Of a DNA stretch of 64,000 bases, positions 21,813-32,271 are shown one piece after another. Within the stretch, counting starts at the first letter, position 1; every line of letters begins with the position of its first letter. This DNA is from Chlorocebus sabaeus (lineage: Eukaryota; Chordata; Mammalia; Primates; Cercopithecidae), in the NCBI RefSeq assembly GCF_047675955.1, contig NC_132931.1:682001-746000 (forward strand). Direction: 5' to 3'. Both the position numbers and the translations under genes were made by a program. Below the pieces are notes generated by a model, which saw only the letters and a list, made by a program, of their open reading frames with translations, did not search any database and had not been told where the DNA came from.

Positions 21813-21986
21813 TTGCTAAGCTTTACCCTGGAAGGCTTATATACAATTTAAACATCACTAATAGGATAAGAAAATGCGCATTTCACTGCACCTTTGCCAG
21901 CACAGGGTATTATAATTTAACAAGTTATTTTCTGTTTAATTATTTTTAATAAATAAAAGACCTCATATTATTTTCATTTGTCACTT

Positions 21987-22283
21987 TTTTTTTTTTTTTT
22001 TTTTGAGACAGAGTCTTGCTCTGTCACCAGGCTGGAGTGCAGTGGCGTGATCTTGGCTCACTGCAACCTCCGCCTCCCAGGTTCAAGCAATTCTCCTGCC
22101 TCAGCCTCCTGAATAGCTGGGATTACAGGTGCCTGCCACCATGCCTGACTAATTTTTGCATTTTTAGTAGAGAAGGGGTTTCACCATACTCATCAGGCTG
22201 GTCTTGAACTCCTGAACTCATGATCCACCCACCTCAGCCTCCCAAAGTGCTGGGATTACAGGCATGAGCCACCGTGCCCGTCC
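21987..22283 (-). mobile_element. Alu, antisense, only in D4 copy A
   Basis: TTTGTCACTTTT and TTTGTCACATTTT flank it. The empty site in copy B is at about 45981-45992. Confidence 0.95.
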
Positions 22284-22342
22284 TGTTTGTCACATTTTAA
22301 TATCTTTTCTTTTGTTAGCTTATTAGCTTTATTTCTTTATTG

Positions 22343-22649
22343 TCTTTTTTTTTTTTTTTTTTTTGAGACTAAGTCGCACTGTGTCTTCCAGGCTTGAGTG
22401 TAGTGGCCCAGGCAGAGTCTCAACTCACCACAGCCTTGACCTCCTGGACTCAAGTGATCCTTCCACCTCAGTAGCTGGGACTATAGGCACATGCCACCGT
22501 GTCTGGCTATTTTTATTTTTTATTTTTAGTGGAGACAATGTCTTGCTATGTTTCCCAGGCTGGTCTGGAACTCCTGGCCTCAAACAATCCTCCCACTACC
22601 CTCTCCCAAAGTGCTTGGTATTGTAAGTGTGAGCCACCATGCCTGGGCT
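22343..22649 (-). mobile_element. Alu, antisense
   Basis: Poly-T then GAGACTAAGTCGCACTGTG, ending ATGCCTGGGC. It probably corresponds to the Alu at 46060-46352. Confidence 0.85.
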
Positions 22650-23052
22650 GTCTGTGTCTTTTCCATTTATTTATAGAGTTAATGTGTATTTTGCTAATTT
22701 GATGATCTATTTGTTTAATCTCATTAAATTATAAAAATAGTAAATACTTTTAAATAAAGAAGTGAAAAATTTCCTTTACTCTTTAGACCCACAATTTTAT
22801 CTCAGGAAATAATTGCTATTGTGAAAATGGGCCATATTCTTCAAGATATATATAGGCTAATTGGACGTCACTTCACATTTTCATATTTTGTGGACATCTA
22901 TGCCAATACCTATTGCTTTAAATCCTTTTCATGGTTGCATAATATTTTATTATATGGATGTATCACAATTTATAAGTCAACTGCTGTAGGCATTTAGGCT
23001 CCTTCTAATATTTGCTTTGAGCTCTTTATATAATTAAAAATTAACCCCCTCA
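22650..23052. other. Unassigned AT-rich sequence (possible L1 text)
   Basis: The wording TTTTCATGGTTGCATAATATTTTATTATATGGATG around 22,930 resembles antisense old L1, but the stretch is too short to be sure. Confidence 0.4.
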
Positions 23053-23345
23053 GCCAGGTGTGGCAGCTCACACCTGTAATCGCAGCACTCTGGAAGGCTG
23101 AGGTGGGAGAACTGCTTGAGGGTAGGAGATTACCACCAGCCTGGTCAACATAACGACACTTTGTCTCTACTAAAAATTAAAAAAAAAAAAATGAGCTTGA
23201 CATTGTAGTGCACACCTGTAGTCCCAGCTACAGGGGAGGCTGAGACTGGAAGATCTCTTGACCCTAGGAGGTTGAGGCTGCATTTGTAAGCTATGATCAC
23301 ACCACTGCACTCCAGCTTTGGTAACAGAGTAAGACTGCGTTTCTT
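23053..23345 (+). mobile_element. Old Alu, sense
   Basis: CAGCCAGGTGTGGCAGCTC to AACAGAGTAAGACTGCG, strongly diverged. Confidence 0.8.
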
Positions 23346-23361
23346 AAATAAAATAAAAATT

Positions 23362-23480
23362 AGATGGGAAGATTGCTCAAGCCCAGGAGGTTAAGGCTGC
23401 AGTGAGCTGTGATTGTACCACTGCAATACAGCCTAGGTGACACAGCAAGACCCTTTCTCAAAAAACAAAATAAAATAAAA
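23362..23480 (+). mobile_element. Alu right-half fragment, sense
   Basis: GATGGGAAGATTGCTCAAGC to GCAAGACCCTTTCTC and an A-rich tail. The counterpart is 36087-36200. Confidence 0.75.
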
Positions 23481-23653
23481 ATTAACCCTTTATCATATTC
23501 CCAGTGACACCATCCCTCCTACGTTTTTCCTAGAAGCCCTTGAATTTTGTTTGCTTTTCACATACGATTTAAAACTTTTAAGTACTGATGTCTGTCTGTG
23601 TCATCCCTCTTTTTAAAAAATAAAAAAAAAAATGTTTTTTTTGTCACTTCCAG

Positions 23654-23718
23654 CTGAATCTACCATGAAAGACTTCAGAGACCAGGAAGAGAGACTGATT
23701 GGGCAACATCTTATTCAG
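23654..23718 (+). other. Exon-like 65-nt block, copy A
   Basis: A pyrimidine-rich run and CACTTCCAG precede it and GTACAAA follows, the borders of an internal exon. One frame reads STMKDFRDQEERLIGQHLIQ-like text without stops. I do not recognise the protein. The block recurs at 36371-36435 with six differences and the same borders. It could be a relic exon of an unidentified gene copied with D3, or chance. Confidence 0.35.
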
Positions 23719-23809
23719 GTACAAAAAGACTTGGACTATGACTCAAAAATGGTCAAATAATAGTACATGCATCAAGTGCAATGGGAAGCTCTTCCGGAGG
23801 GTGAAAGAA

Positions 23810-24045
23810 GCTTCTAGTTAAGGTGACATTGAAGCCAGGTCCTGAAAGATGAGGAAGAGTTGTATGAGAGTGGGGAGGGAAGGGGGAGGTGGAGGGATGG
23901 GGAATGGGCTGGGATGGGATGGAGTGAGCTGCCCAGGCAGGGAAACCAGCACTGTAAAGACCTGGACAATGAAGATGGCACATTTTGTTCAGGGAGTGGT
24001 GAATTAAGTATGGTGAGAATGCTTTGGAGAGACAGTAATTTGCTT
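23810..24045 (+). mobile_element. Ancient purine-rich repeat (shared by D3 copies)
   Basis: AGGTGACATTGAAGCCAGG, GAAAGATGAGGAAGAG and a GGGAGGTGGAGGGATGG block resemble the family at 1365-1850. Copy B is 36530-36755. Confidence 0.5.
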
Positions 24046-24184
24046 GTATGGAATTTTGCCTGAGAGAACTCATTACAATTTCTAATCTGTTGATGTTATC
24101 ATGCATCACCGTCCTTGTCAGATAGTTTGGAGTAGGTATAATAATCACAATAACATCAAGCATAGTATTTCATTAGTTCTCGCA

Positions 24185-24310
24185 AAATCACAGGTAGGTG
24201 CCACAGTTATCCCCATTTTACACACAAAATGATGAAGACTTGGGGATAATAAGTGATTTGCCCAAGCTCACCTGGATATTAAGACTGAGTCAAATATTGG
24301 GTCTTGTTTG
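24185..24310 (-). mobile_element. MIR fragment (shared by D3 copies)
   Basis: TATCCCCATTTTACACAC and TGATTTGCCCAAGCTCACC are the antisense MIR core. The counterpart is 37195-37320. Confidence 0.75.
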
Positions 24311-24696
24311 ACTTTAATGCTTGCTTTTTCCATGAGCACCATCCATTGTCTCTCCTATGCAGTTAAGCAGGTAGACAGGTCAGAGAAAAATCCATGTTTC
24401 TACTCACACACTTCTGACCAAATGTGTGTGCAGAGCTTCTACACCAATTCTCCAACTCTCTGGATACCAACTGCGTATCCCACAATTCCATTCTGACACT
24501 ACCTGGAGTTAGTGCAGACCCCACAGATTAGGAGCTCAGTCCCATGAGACCACCTTCACTTCAGATGCCAGTTGCAAGTCCTAGGTTGTCACCTGTATTT
24601 TGACCAACCAGTTAGAAATCAGGGGTTCCCATGACCTTCTTAGGTTGAATTATTTGCTAGAACAACTCACAGAGCTTAGAAAAACAGTTTTTCTTT

Positions 24697-24994
24697 TCTT
24701 TTTTTTTAAGAGACAGGATCTCACTCTATTGCCCAGGCTGGAGTGCAGTGGTGCAGTCATAGCTCATTGATACCTCAACCTCCAGGACTCAAGTGATTCT
24801 CCTGCCTCAGCCTCTCAAGTAGCTGGAATTACAAGTTTCCCACCACCACATCTGGCTAATGTATTTTATTTTTTTGTATAGATGGAGTCTTGTTACATTG
24901 CCCAGGCTGTTCTCAAATTCCTGGGCTCAAGTGATTCCCCTACCTCTGCCTCCGAAAGTGCTGGGATTACAGGCATGAGACACCACATCTGGCC
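24697..24994 (-). mobile_element. Alu, antisense (shared by D3 copies)
   Basis: AAGAGACAGGATCTCACTC to ACATCTGGCC. The counterpart is 37702-37999. Confidence 0.9.
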
Positions 24995-25304
24995 AGTTTA
25001 TTTTCTATTACTGGTTCAATGTAAAGGGTACATCTCAGAAACAGCCAATGAAAGAGATGCACAGGGCAAGGCAAGTGGGGAGGGGCACAGAGCTTCCATG
25101 CCCTCTCTTGGGCACACTACCCTGCCAGCACCTCCTCGTGTGCAGCAACACGGAAGCTCTCCAAACCCTGTTGTTTAGGGTTTTTATGGAGGCATGATTG
25201 ATAAAATCATTGGCCGTTAGTGGTTAAGTCAATCTCCAGCCCCTTTTGCCTCCTGGAGCTCAGTGGGTGAGGCTGAAATTTCCAAGCCTCAAAAAATGTG
25301 GTTG

Positions 25305-25595
25305 GGGTCAGGCACGGTGGCTCATGCCTGTAATCCCAGCACTTTGGGAGGCCAAGGTGGGCAGATCACCTGAAGTCAGGAGTTTAAGACCAGCCTGACC
25401 AACATGAAGAAATCCTGTCTCTACTAAAAATACAAAAATTAGCTAGGCATGGTGGCACATGCCTGTAATCCCAGCTACTCGGGAGGCTGAGGCAGGAGAA
25501 TCACTTGAACCCCGGAGGTGGAGGTTGTAGTGAACCGAGATTGTCCTATTACACTCCAGCCTGGGCTACGAGAGCCAAACTCTGTTTAAAAAAAA
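25305..25595 (+). mobile_element. Alu, sense, only in D3 copy A
   Basis: The 14-bp duplication AAAAAATGTGGTTG is at 25291-25304 and 25596-25609. Copy B is empty near 38620-38640 (ATCATGTGGTTGCTTCC). Confidence 0.95.
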
Positions 25596-25867
25596 AAAAA
25601 ATGTGGTTGATTCCTCTGGCAACCAGCCCTTCTGAAGCAGTCTAGGAGCTTCCAGCCACCCAGGCATTTCAACAGCATCCCACATGCTTTCTTACCATGC
25701 TGCAGATCTGAAAGAACTTAGAGGCCCTTGTGTCAGGAACCTGGGACTAAGACCAAAATTAAAACAGAAGATGCTCCTATTACCTCTATCACTAAGGACT
25801 TTATAAGAGCTTTAGAAGCTTTGTGCCAGGAACTGGGGCAAAAACCAAATATATATTTCTTTTCTTA

Positions 25868-26152
25868 TATTTGAGGCAGAGTCTCACTCTCCCAACCCAG
25901 GCTGGAGTGCAGTGATGTGATCATAGCTCACTGCAGCCTTGACCTCCTAGGCTAAAGCAATCCTCCCACCTTAGCCTCTCCAGTAGCTGGGACTACAGGC
26001 ATGTATCACCATGCCCAGCTGATTTTAATTTTAATTTTGTAAAGATAAGGTCTTGCTGTGTTGCCCAGGCTGATCTTGAACTCTTGGTCTCAAGCATTCC
26101 TTCATCTTTGGTCTCCCAAAGTGTTGGGATTACAGGTGGGAGCCAGCATGCC
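25868..26152 (-). mobile_element. Alu, antisense (shared by D3 copies)
   Basis: GAGGCAGAGTCTCACTCTCC to GCATGCCCACC. The counterpart is the longer 38890-39317. Confidence 0.85.
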
Positions 26153-26169
26153 CACCAATCACAAGGATC

Positions 26170-26480
26170 TTTATAAGAGAAAGGAGGTAGGAGAGTCAGA
26201 ATTAGAGAAGAAGATGTGGTGATGGAAGAAGAGGTCAGAGAGGGAGATTTGAAGATGCTGCACTTCTGGCTTTGAAGATGGAGTCAGGGGCCATCTTCAA
26301 GGTGAGTCAAGGAATGAGGGTGGCTTCTAGAAACTGGAAAAGGCAGCCCCTCTGACACCTTGTCTTTAGCTTTAATAGACCTAGTTGGGTTTCTGGCCCC
26401 CAGAACTGTAAGATGGTAGATTTGTGGGGTTTTAAGCCACTAAACATAGGATAGTTTGTTGCAGCGCAAGAAGAAATGAA
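26170..26480 (+). mobile_element. MaLR LTR (MLT1 type) fragment
   Basis: GATTTGAAGATGCTGCACTTC, CTTTGAAGATGGAGTCAGG, CCCCAGAACTGTAAGATGG and TTTTAAGCCACTAAAC follow the 3' part of MLT1-type LTRs. The counterpart is 39647-39980. Confidence 0.65.
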
Positions 26481-26483
26481 CAT

Positions 26484-26900
26484 GAAGCCTGGGGCAGTTG
26501 CTCATACCTGTAATCCCAGCACTTTGGGAGGGTGAGGTGGGAAGATTGCTCAAGCCCAGGAGCTTAAGACCAGCCTGGGCAACATAGTGAGACCTCATGT
26601 CTACAAAAATTTTAAAGAAAAGCCCAGGTGCGGTGGTTCACGCCTGTAATGCCAGCACTTTGGGAAGCCAAGGTGGGGTGGATCATGAGGTCAGGAGTTC
26701 AAGACCAGCCTAGCAAAGATGGTGAAACCCCGTCTCTACTAAAAATACAAAAATTAGCCGGGTGTGGTAGTGGGCACCTGTAATCCCAGCTACTCGGGAG
26801 GCTGAGGCAGAGAATCACTTGAATCCGGGAGGCAGAGGTTGCAGTGAGCCAAGATCACGCCATTGCACTCCAGCCTAGGCGATAGAGTAAGACTCTGTCT

Positions 26901-26938
<38 letters not shown>

Positions 26939-27085
26939 CCAGGTGTTGTGGCATGCACCTGTAGTCTCAGCTCCTAGGGTGACTGAGCCTGGAGGATTGT
27001 TTAAGCCTAAGGGGTTGAGGTTGCTGTGAGCTGTGATTGCACCACTGTACTTCAACCTGAGCAATAGAGCAAGACCCTGTCAGAA
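26484..27085 (+). mobile_element. Old Alu, sense, split by a nested Alu
   Basis: The left monomer is at 26484-26620 and the right monomer at 26934-27085. The D3 copy B counterpart is 39985-40570 with the same nesting, so both insertions predate D3. Confidence 0.85.
26621..26933 (+). mobile_element. Alu, sense, nested, with 34-nt A run
   Basis: CCCAGGTGCGGTGGTTCACG to a long poly-A at 26901-26934. The counterpart is 40121-40410. Confidence 0.9.
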
Positions 27086-27175
27086 AAGAAAGAAAGAAGG
27101 AAAGGAAAGGAAAGGAAAGGAAAGGAAAGGAAGGAGAAAGAGAAAGAAAAAGAAAAAGAAAGAGAAAGAAAGGAG
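27080..27175. repeat. (GGAAA)n-type microsatellite
   Basis: Purine-only run GAAAGAAAGAAGGAAAGG and so on, grown from the Alu A tail. Copy B at 40571-40656 has (GGGAAGG)n text. Confidence 0.95.
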
Positions 27176-27189
27176 CATGGTGGGAATGG

Positions 27190-27735
27190 GGACAGATGGC
27201 AATGTTAAGTAGAATGGTCAGGGTTGGCCTCATAAGTGAAAATTGAGCAAAAGTTTGAAGCAGGCGATGGAGCTGGCCAAAGTGCTGAGAGAAGAGCACT
27301 GTAGGCTGAGTCAACAGGATAAAGGCATTAGGAGGAAACTCCCTGGTGTGTCTGAGGCTCTGGAAGGAGGCCAGAGGGGCAAAGAGATACAGGGAGAGAA
27401 GTAGGGGAGGAGCCAGGGAGTTTCTGGGCTGGGATCAGTACAGATCGTGTAAGCCCTGGAGGCTATTGCTGGGGCTTTGGCTTTTACTCTGACCGAAATG
27501 GGAACTGGGGGTAGGGGGTGGGGTGGGGCGGAGTTCTCAGCAGAGAAGCAACGTGATCTTTCTCCTGATTTAAAAGCACCCCCCTGGCTGCTGAGTTGAG
27601 AAAGACTGTGGGAGGATTTGGGTAGAAGCAGGGGGTCTAAAGTGTGGCAATATTCAGGTGGAAGATGAAGTCAGTCAATAGGATTTCCTGACAGACTGGA
27701 TGTGAGCTGTGAGAGAAGGCAGGAGTCAAGGTTGA
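27190..27735 (+). mobile_element. Ancient interspersed repeat (shared by D3 copies)
   Basis: TTTGGCTTTTACTCTGAC, CTGGCTGCTGAGTTGAGAAAG and TTTCCTGACAGACTGGATG follow the order of a known dispersed mammalian repeat whose family I cannot name. The counterpart is 40690-41310. Confidence 0.55.
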
Positions 27736-27833
27736 GTTTGGTTCTAATTGAATTATTATGTAATTTTAAAAAACACTGCTCCCTTTCCCAATCCTACCAA
27801 GTAAAGGATGCTAGATTAAAGAAATCTCAAGTC

Positions 27834-28290
27834 AGGCCAGGTGCAGTGGCTCACACCTATAGTTCCAACAGTTTGAGAGGCAGAGATGGGCATATGTTTC
27901 AAGGCCATGAGTTCGAGAACAGCCTTGCAACATAGCAAGACCTCCTCTCTACAAAAATGAAAAAAAGAAATTTAATAAAATAAAATAAATATAGCCGGGC
28001 ATGGTGGTGTGTACCTATGGCCCCAGTTACTCAGGAGGCTGAGGTGGGCAGATCTCTTGAGGCTAGGAGTTTGAGGCCAGCTCATAGCAAGACTTCTCTC
28101 TCTATAAAAATAAAAAAAAAATAAAAATAAAAAAAAAGCCCGATATGGTGATACTTGCCTGTATTCCCAGGTACTGGTGCAGCTGAGGCAGGATGATCTC
28201 TTGAGCCTAGTTGGTCAAAGCTGCAGTGATCTATGATTATACCACTGCACTCCAGCCTGGGTGACAGAGCAGGACCCTGTCTCAAAATAC
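27834..28290 (+). mobile_element. Alu array: left half plus two right-half pieces, sense
   Basis: GCCAGGTGCAGTGGCTCACACC starts the left half. Right-half pieces begin near 27991 (ATAGCCGGGCATGGTGG) and 28137 (GCCCGATATGGTGATAC). The same layout is at 41690-42500. Confidence 0.75.
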
Positions 28291-28420
28291 AAATATGAAT
28301 GAAGTGAAATTTTAAGTCAGAGCAGTCCCTTCTAGGCTATGCAGGCCTTGCAACCGCAGAGCCTCATTGTGTGCTGTGGATGAGGAGACCCCTGCCCAAT
28401 TGTTATTGGCTATATAATCA

Positions 28421-28751
28421 GTTTATTTTTAAATATAGTAATCAAATATATTTCATCATACTTAATGGTCTCAGATATGTGTGGGTTTTGGAATTCTCCT
28501 TGGAACAGGTTGTAACATCTTATTGGCTCCATCATTCCCTAATTTTTTTATCTTATCAGTTTTTAATAAGATCAGAATTGATATTAGACTACCTAATCAG
28601 TTTTGATTAAGGAGAAAATGAAATTGTGTTGTTTGCACTTTATCCAAGTCTGTTGTCATATTTGCTAAATCAAATCAATACTTGAACAAATGCAAAATTA
28701 AGGCTTCTTTATCATGAAACACTATGTCATTCTTGAAAAAGATGCTTTAAA
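28421..28751. other. Unassigned AT-rich sequence
   Basis: Nothing recognised. Confidence 0.35.
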
Positions 28752-29040
28752 AAATAAAAAGACAGTGTCTTGCTTTTGTCGCCCAGGCTGGAGTGCCATG
28801 GCGCGATTTTGCCTCACTGCAACCTCCGCCTTCTGGGTTCAAGCAATTCTCAGGCCTCAGCCTCCTGAGTAGCTGAGATTAAGGCACCCGCCACCACACC
28901 CATCTAATTTTTGTATTTTTAGTAGAGATGGGGTTTCACCATATTGGCCAGGCTGGTCTCGAACTCCTGACCTCAGGTGATCTGTCTGCCTCAGCCTCCC
29001 AAAGTGCAGGGATTACAGGCATGAGCCACCATGCCCAGCC
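28752..29040 (-). mobile_element. Alu, antisense
   Basis: AAAAAGACAGTGTCTTGC to CATGCCCAGCC. Confidence 0.9.
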
Positions 29041-29350
29041 TCCATTTCTTTTTTGTAGTCTTTAATAAACAGCTGCTATCATTGCAGACTTGCTGTTTAG
29101 GCACTTAGGAGTTTTTCACTAGAAGGCATGTAAAGAAAGACCATCGGCATTTGTAATGAATTTAGCGTTCATTCTTTGACTGCATGACTGTCCCTAGAGC
29201 TGTAACTTTACTAATGAATTTTTCAGAAGCCACTTAGCTAGCAACTGGGCCTAACCAGCCACTTACTCTCATTATTCAGTGCTCTTTTATTCTTGTCTAT
29301 TTCTCCTCAAACTTGACTATACTCACAAAGTGATAAAAACTTGTATTTCT

Positions 29351-29630
29351 GCTGGGCACGGTGGCTCACACCTGTAATCCCAGCACTTTGGGAGGCCAAG
29401 GCGGGTGGATCACAAGGTCAGGAGATCGAGACCATCCTGGCTAACACGGTGAAACCCCGTCTCTACTAAAAATACAAAAAATGAGTCGAGCATGGTGGCC
29501 GGCACTTGTAGTCCCAGCTACTTGGGAGGCTGAGGCAGGAGAATGGCGTGAACCCAGGAGGTGGAGCTTGCAGTGAGTCGAAATTGCACCACTGCACTCC
29601 ACCCTGGGCAACAGAGCGAGACTCCATCTC

Positions 29631-29659
<29 letters not shown>
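29351..29659 (+). mobile_element. AluY-like, sense, only in D1 copy B
   Basis: The 16-bp duplication AAAAACTTGTATTTCT is at 29335-29350 and 29660-29675. Copy A is empty at 12433-12448. Confidence 0.95.
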
Positions 29660-29662
<3 letters not shown>

Positions 29663-29681
29663 AACTTGTATTTCTTTTCTT

Positions 29682-29955
29682 CCCTTTTTAGAGACAGGGT
29701 CTTGCTCTGTCGCCCAGGCTGCAGTACAGTGACATGATCATGGTTCACTGTAGCCTCAAACTCCTGGGCTTAAGCAATCCTCAGTCTTCCAAGTAGCTGG
29801 GACTACAGATGTGTGCCACCATGCCCAGCTAATTTTTTTATTTTTTATCATAGAGATGGGATCTTGCTAGGTTTCTCAGACTAGACTCAAACTCCTGCCT
29901 CAGCCTCCCAAAGTGCTGGGATTACAGGCAGGTATGACCACCTGTGCCCAGTCAC
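29682..29955 (-). mobile_element. Old Alu, antisense (shared by D1 copies)
   Basis: TTTTTAGAGACAGGGTCTTGC to TGTGCCCAGTC. Counterpart of 12456-12752. Confidence 0.85.
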
Positions 29956-29959
29956 TTAT

Positions 29960-30830
29960 TTTTTTAAATAATAGCTTTATTAAAATATGATTCACATACC
30001 CTTCAATTTATTTATTTATTGAAATCTGCAGTTCAGTAGGTTTTAGAGTATTCCCAGAGCTGTGCATCGATCACCACAGTCACTTTTAGAACCTTTCATT
30101 ACCCTGTAGAGAAATCCGTACCCCTTAGCCACTACCTCCTACTCCCCCCACCTGCCTTTGCCCCCAGCCTTAGGCAACCATTGATTCATTTTTTTGTTGC
30201 TGTAGAATTTCCTAATCTGGACAAATAGAATTGTACAATATGTGATCTTTTGTGGCTTTTTTCCCTCTTAGCACAGTGTTTTCAAAGTTCCTTTATGTCA
30301 TAGTGTGTATCAATATTTCATTCCTTCTATGACTGAATAATATTCCGTGGTAGAGACACACTGCATTTTGTTTATCTGTTCATCAGTTGGTGGACATTTG
30401 GGTTTTTTCCGTGTATTAGCCATTATGAATAATGGTGCTGTGAAGATTGTTGTACAAGTTTTTGTGTGGACATATATTATTATTTCTCTGGGATATATGC
30501 CTAGGAGTGAAACTGTGGTATTATATGATGACTGTATATTTAGCCTTTTGAGAAACTGACAGTTTGTTTTGTAAAGTGGCTACACCAGTTGGGTGCAATG
30601 GCTCACACCCGTAGTCCTAGCTACTCAGGAGGCTCAGCTGGGAGGATGACTTGAGCCCACAAGTTCAAGATCAGCCTGGGCAAGATAGTGAGACCTTGTC
30701 TTGATTTTTTTAAAAAATCCAATTAAAATGACACGAAAAGAAATACCCAAAGTGGTTACGTGATTTTATGTTCCCACCAGTAATGTATGTGAGTTCTAAT
30801 TCCTCCACATCTTCACTGACATTTTTGTTT
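29960..30830 (-). mobile_element. Old L1 3' region, antisense, D1 copy B
   Basis: Uninterrupted at the site where copy A carries an Alu. An Alu monomer (30590-30745) and then an Alu (30831-31118) interrupt it at the same points as in copy A. GAATAATATTCCGTGGTAG and TACAAGTTTTTGTGTGGAC are shared landmarks. Confidence 0.85.
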
Positions 30831-31118
30831 TTTTCTAGACAGGGGCTTGTTCTGTCTCTCTGGCTGCAGCACAGTGATGCCATCACAGTTCACTGCAACC
30901 TTGATCTCCCAGGCACAAGTGATTTTCTCATCTCAGCCTTCTGAGTAGCTGAAAATTACAGGTGCATGCCATCATGCTTGGCTAATTTTTATATGTTTTT
31001 GTAGTGATGGAGTTTTACCATGTTGCTCAGGCTGGTCTCTTACTCCTGGCCTCGAGTGATCTGCCCACCTCAGCCTCCCAAAGTTCTGGAATTACAGGCT
31101 GAGCTACCATGCCCGGCC
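30831..31118 (-). mobile_element. Old Alu, antisense (shared by D1 copies)
   Basis: CTAGACAGGGGCTTGTTCTG to ATGCCCGGCC. L1 text CACCAACTTTGTTATTATC resumes after it. Confidence 0.85.
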
Positions 31119-31214
31119 TTCACCAACTTTGTTATTATCTGTTTTTTTTTTTCTTTATATCTTAAAGCCATATAAGAACAAGTGTCTTCAATTATACTGA
31201 ACAAAAAATATAAA

Positions 31215-31690
31215 CCCAGGGCATTGGGAGGCTGAAGACAGGAAGATCTCTTGATGCCAGGAGGGTTTTTTTGTTTGTTTGTTTGTATTTGTTTGTTTTG
31301 AGACAGAGTCTCGCTTTGTCACTCAGGGTAGAGTGCATGCAGTGGCACGATCTTGGCTCACTGCAACCTCCGCCTCCCAGGTTCAAGTGATTCTCCTGCC
31401 TCAGCCTCCTGAGTACCTAGGATTACAGGCACATGCCACTACTGCCTGGCCAATTTTTGTATTTTTAGTAGAGATGGGGTTTCGCCGTGTTGGCCAGGCT
31501 GATCTTGAACTCCTGACCTCAGGTGATTTGCCTGCCTTGGCCTCCCAAAGTGCTGGGATTGCAGGCATGAGCCACTGCGCCTGGCCTGATGCCAGGAGTT
31601 TTAGACCAGCCTGGGCAACCTAGCAAGACCTCGTCTCTACAGAATATTTAAAAATTAGCCAGATGTGGCAGTGGCTGCCTATAGTCTCTC
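31215..31690 (+). mobile_element. Old Alu piece, sense, split by a nested Alu
   Basis: GCATTGGGAGGCTGAAGAC at 31220 continues after the insertion as TAGACCAGCCTGGGCAACC. Confidence 0.8.
31264..31586 (-). mobile_element. Alu, antisense, nested
   Basis: TGATGCCAGGAG is duplicated at 31252-31263 and 31587-31598. It has a (TTTG)n tail and a GTGCATGCAGTGG variant. Confidence 0.95.
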
Positions 31691-31696
31691 TCTCTC

Positions 31697-32018
31697 TTTT
31701 TTTTTTTTTTTTTTTTTGGTCACTTTTTGAGACATCGTCTGGCTCTGTCACCCAGGCTGGAGTGCAGTGGTGCCCATTATGGAACATGCATTATGGAGTG
31801 CAGTGGTGAGCCATTATGGCTCACTGAAGCCTGAAACTCCTGGGATCAAGTGATCAACCCTCCTACCTCATTCTACCAAGTAGTGGGGACTACAGGTGCA
31901 TGCCACCCGGGTCTTGCTGTGTTGTCCAGGCTGGTCTTGAGCTCCTGGCCTCAAGCGATCCTCTCATTGTGGCCTCCCAAAGTGCAAAGATTACACGTAT
32001 GAGCCACCATGCCTGGCC
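31697..32018 (-). mobile_element. Alu, antisense, with internal duplication and deletion
   Basis: Poly-T at 31698-31718. CATTATGGA-GTGCAGTGGTG is repeated near 31,772-31,810, and the right-monomer middle is lost near 31,905. Confidence 0.85.
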
Positions 32019-32271
32019 CCTACCCTGCCTATTGAGAACCAAAAGAAGGATCCAAATTCTCCTTAACTCAACTCGAGCCATTTCCCAATTGCTTCATCAG
32101 CAAGGAGCTGGTTATTGGGCTGTCAGGCCTCCCAAGCCACACAGAAATGAGGTGAGGGAGTTTTCCTGCTGCTCCACTCTGTGAGGAGTTGGAGGATGAC
32201 GTTTACTCGTTTGCAGAGAGAGATGCCTTGTAGGCACCTTAGGATGGAGGGGACCCTGATTCCAATGTCCT

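Larger units (their letters stand above)
21080..22660 (+). repeat. Local duplication D4, copy A
   Basis: Pairs with 44935-46352. Shared blocks include TACTAGGTGCCTATAAATACC, TCCAGAAGTGAGATTACTG and CACCTTTGCCAGCACAGGG. Copy A has a U6 retropseudogene and an Alu that copy B lacks. Copy B has an Alu at 45177-45458 that copy A lacks. Confidence 0.9.
24490..25860 (+). mobile_element. ERV LTR, family not assigned, split by Alus
   Basis: Outside the Alus at 24697-24994 and 25305-25595 the sequence has LTR wording: TGACACTACCTGGAG, GCTAGAACAACTCACAGAGC, GGAGGCATGATTGATAAAATC and an end at ACCAAATATATAT. Copy B is 37498-38885. The retroviral LTR class is likely; the exact family is not certain. Confidence 0.55.
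23362..28420 (+). repeat. Local duplication D3, copy A
   Basis: Pairs with 36075-42630. Both contain in order an Alu right half, an exon-like 65-nt block, an ancient purine-rich repeat, a MIR, an LTR with the same antisense Alu inside, a second Alu, an MLT1-like LTR, nested Alus with a GGAA-rich tail, another ancient repeat, and an Alu array. The end is marked by GAGGAGACCCCTGCCCA. Confidence 0.9.
29085..31118 (+). repeat. Local duplication D1, copy B
   Basis: Pairs with 12185-14222. It has its own Alu at 29351-29659 and lacks the L1-interrupting Alu of copy A. Confidence 0.9.

Noticed and set aside
23654..23718. Exon of GTF2I
   Set aside because: The translation does not resemble any part of the GTF2I protein that I recall.
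23753..24163. Minus-strand frames repeated at 23.8 and 36.5 kb (about 110-136 codons)
   Set aside because: The conserved frame reflects recent common origin of D3 copies over a purine-rich ancient repeat; no domain is seen and the text is low complexity.
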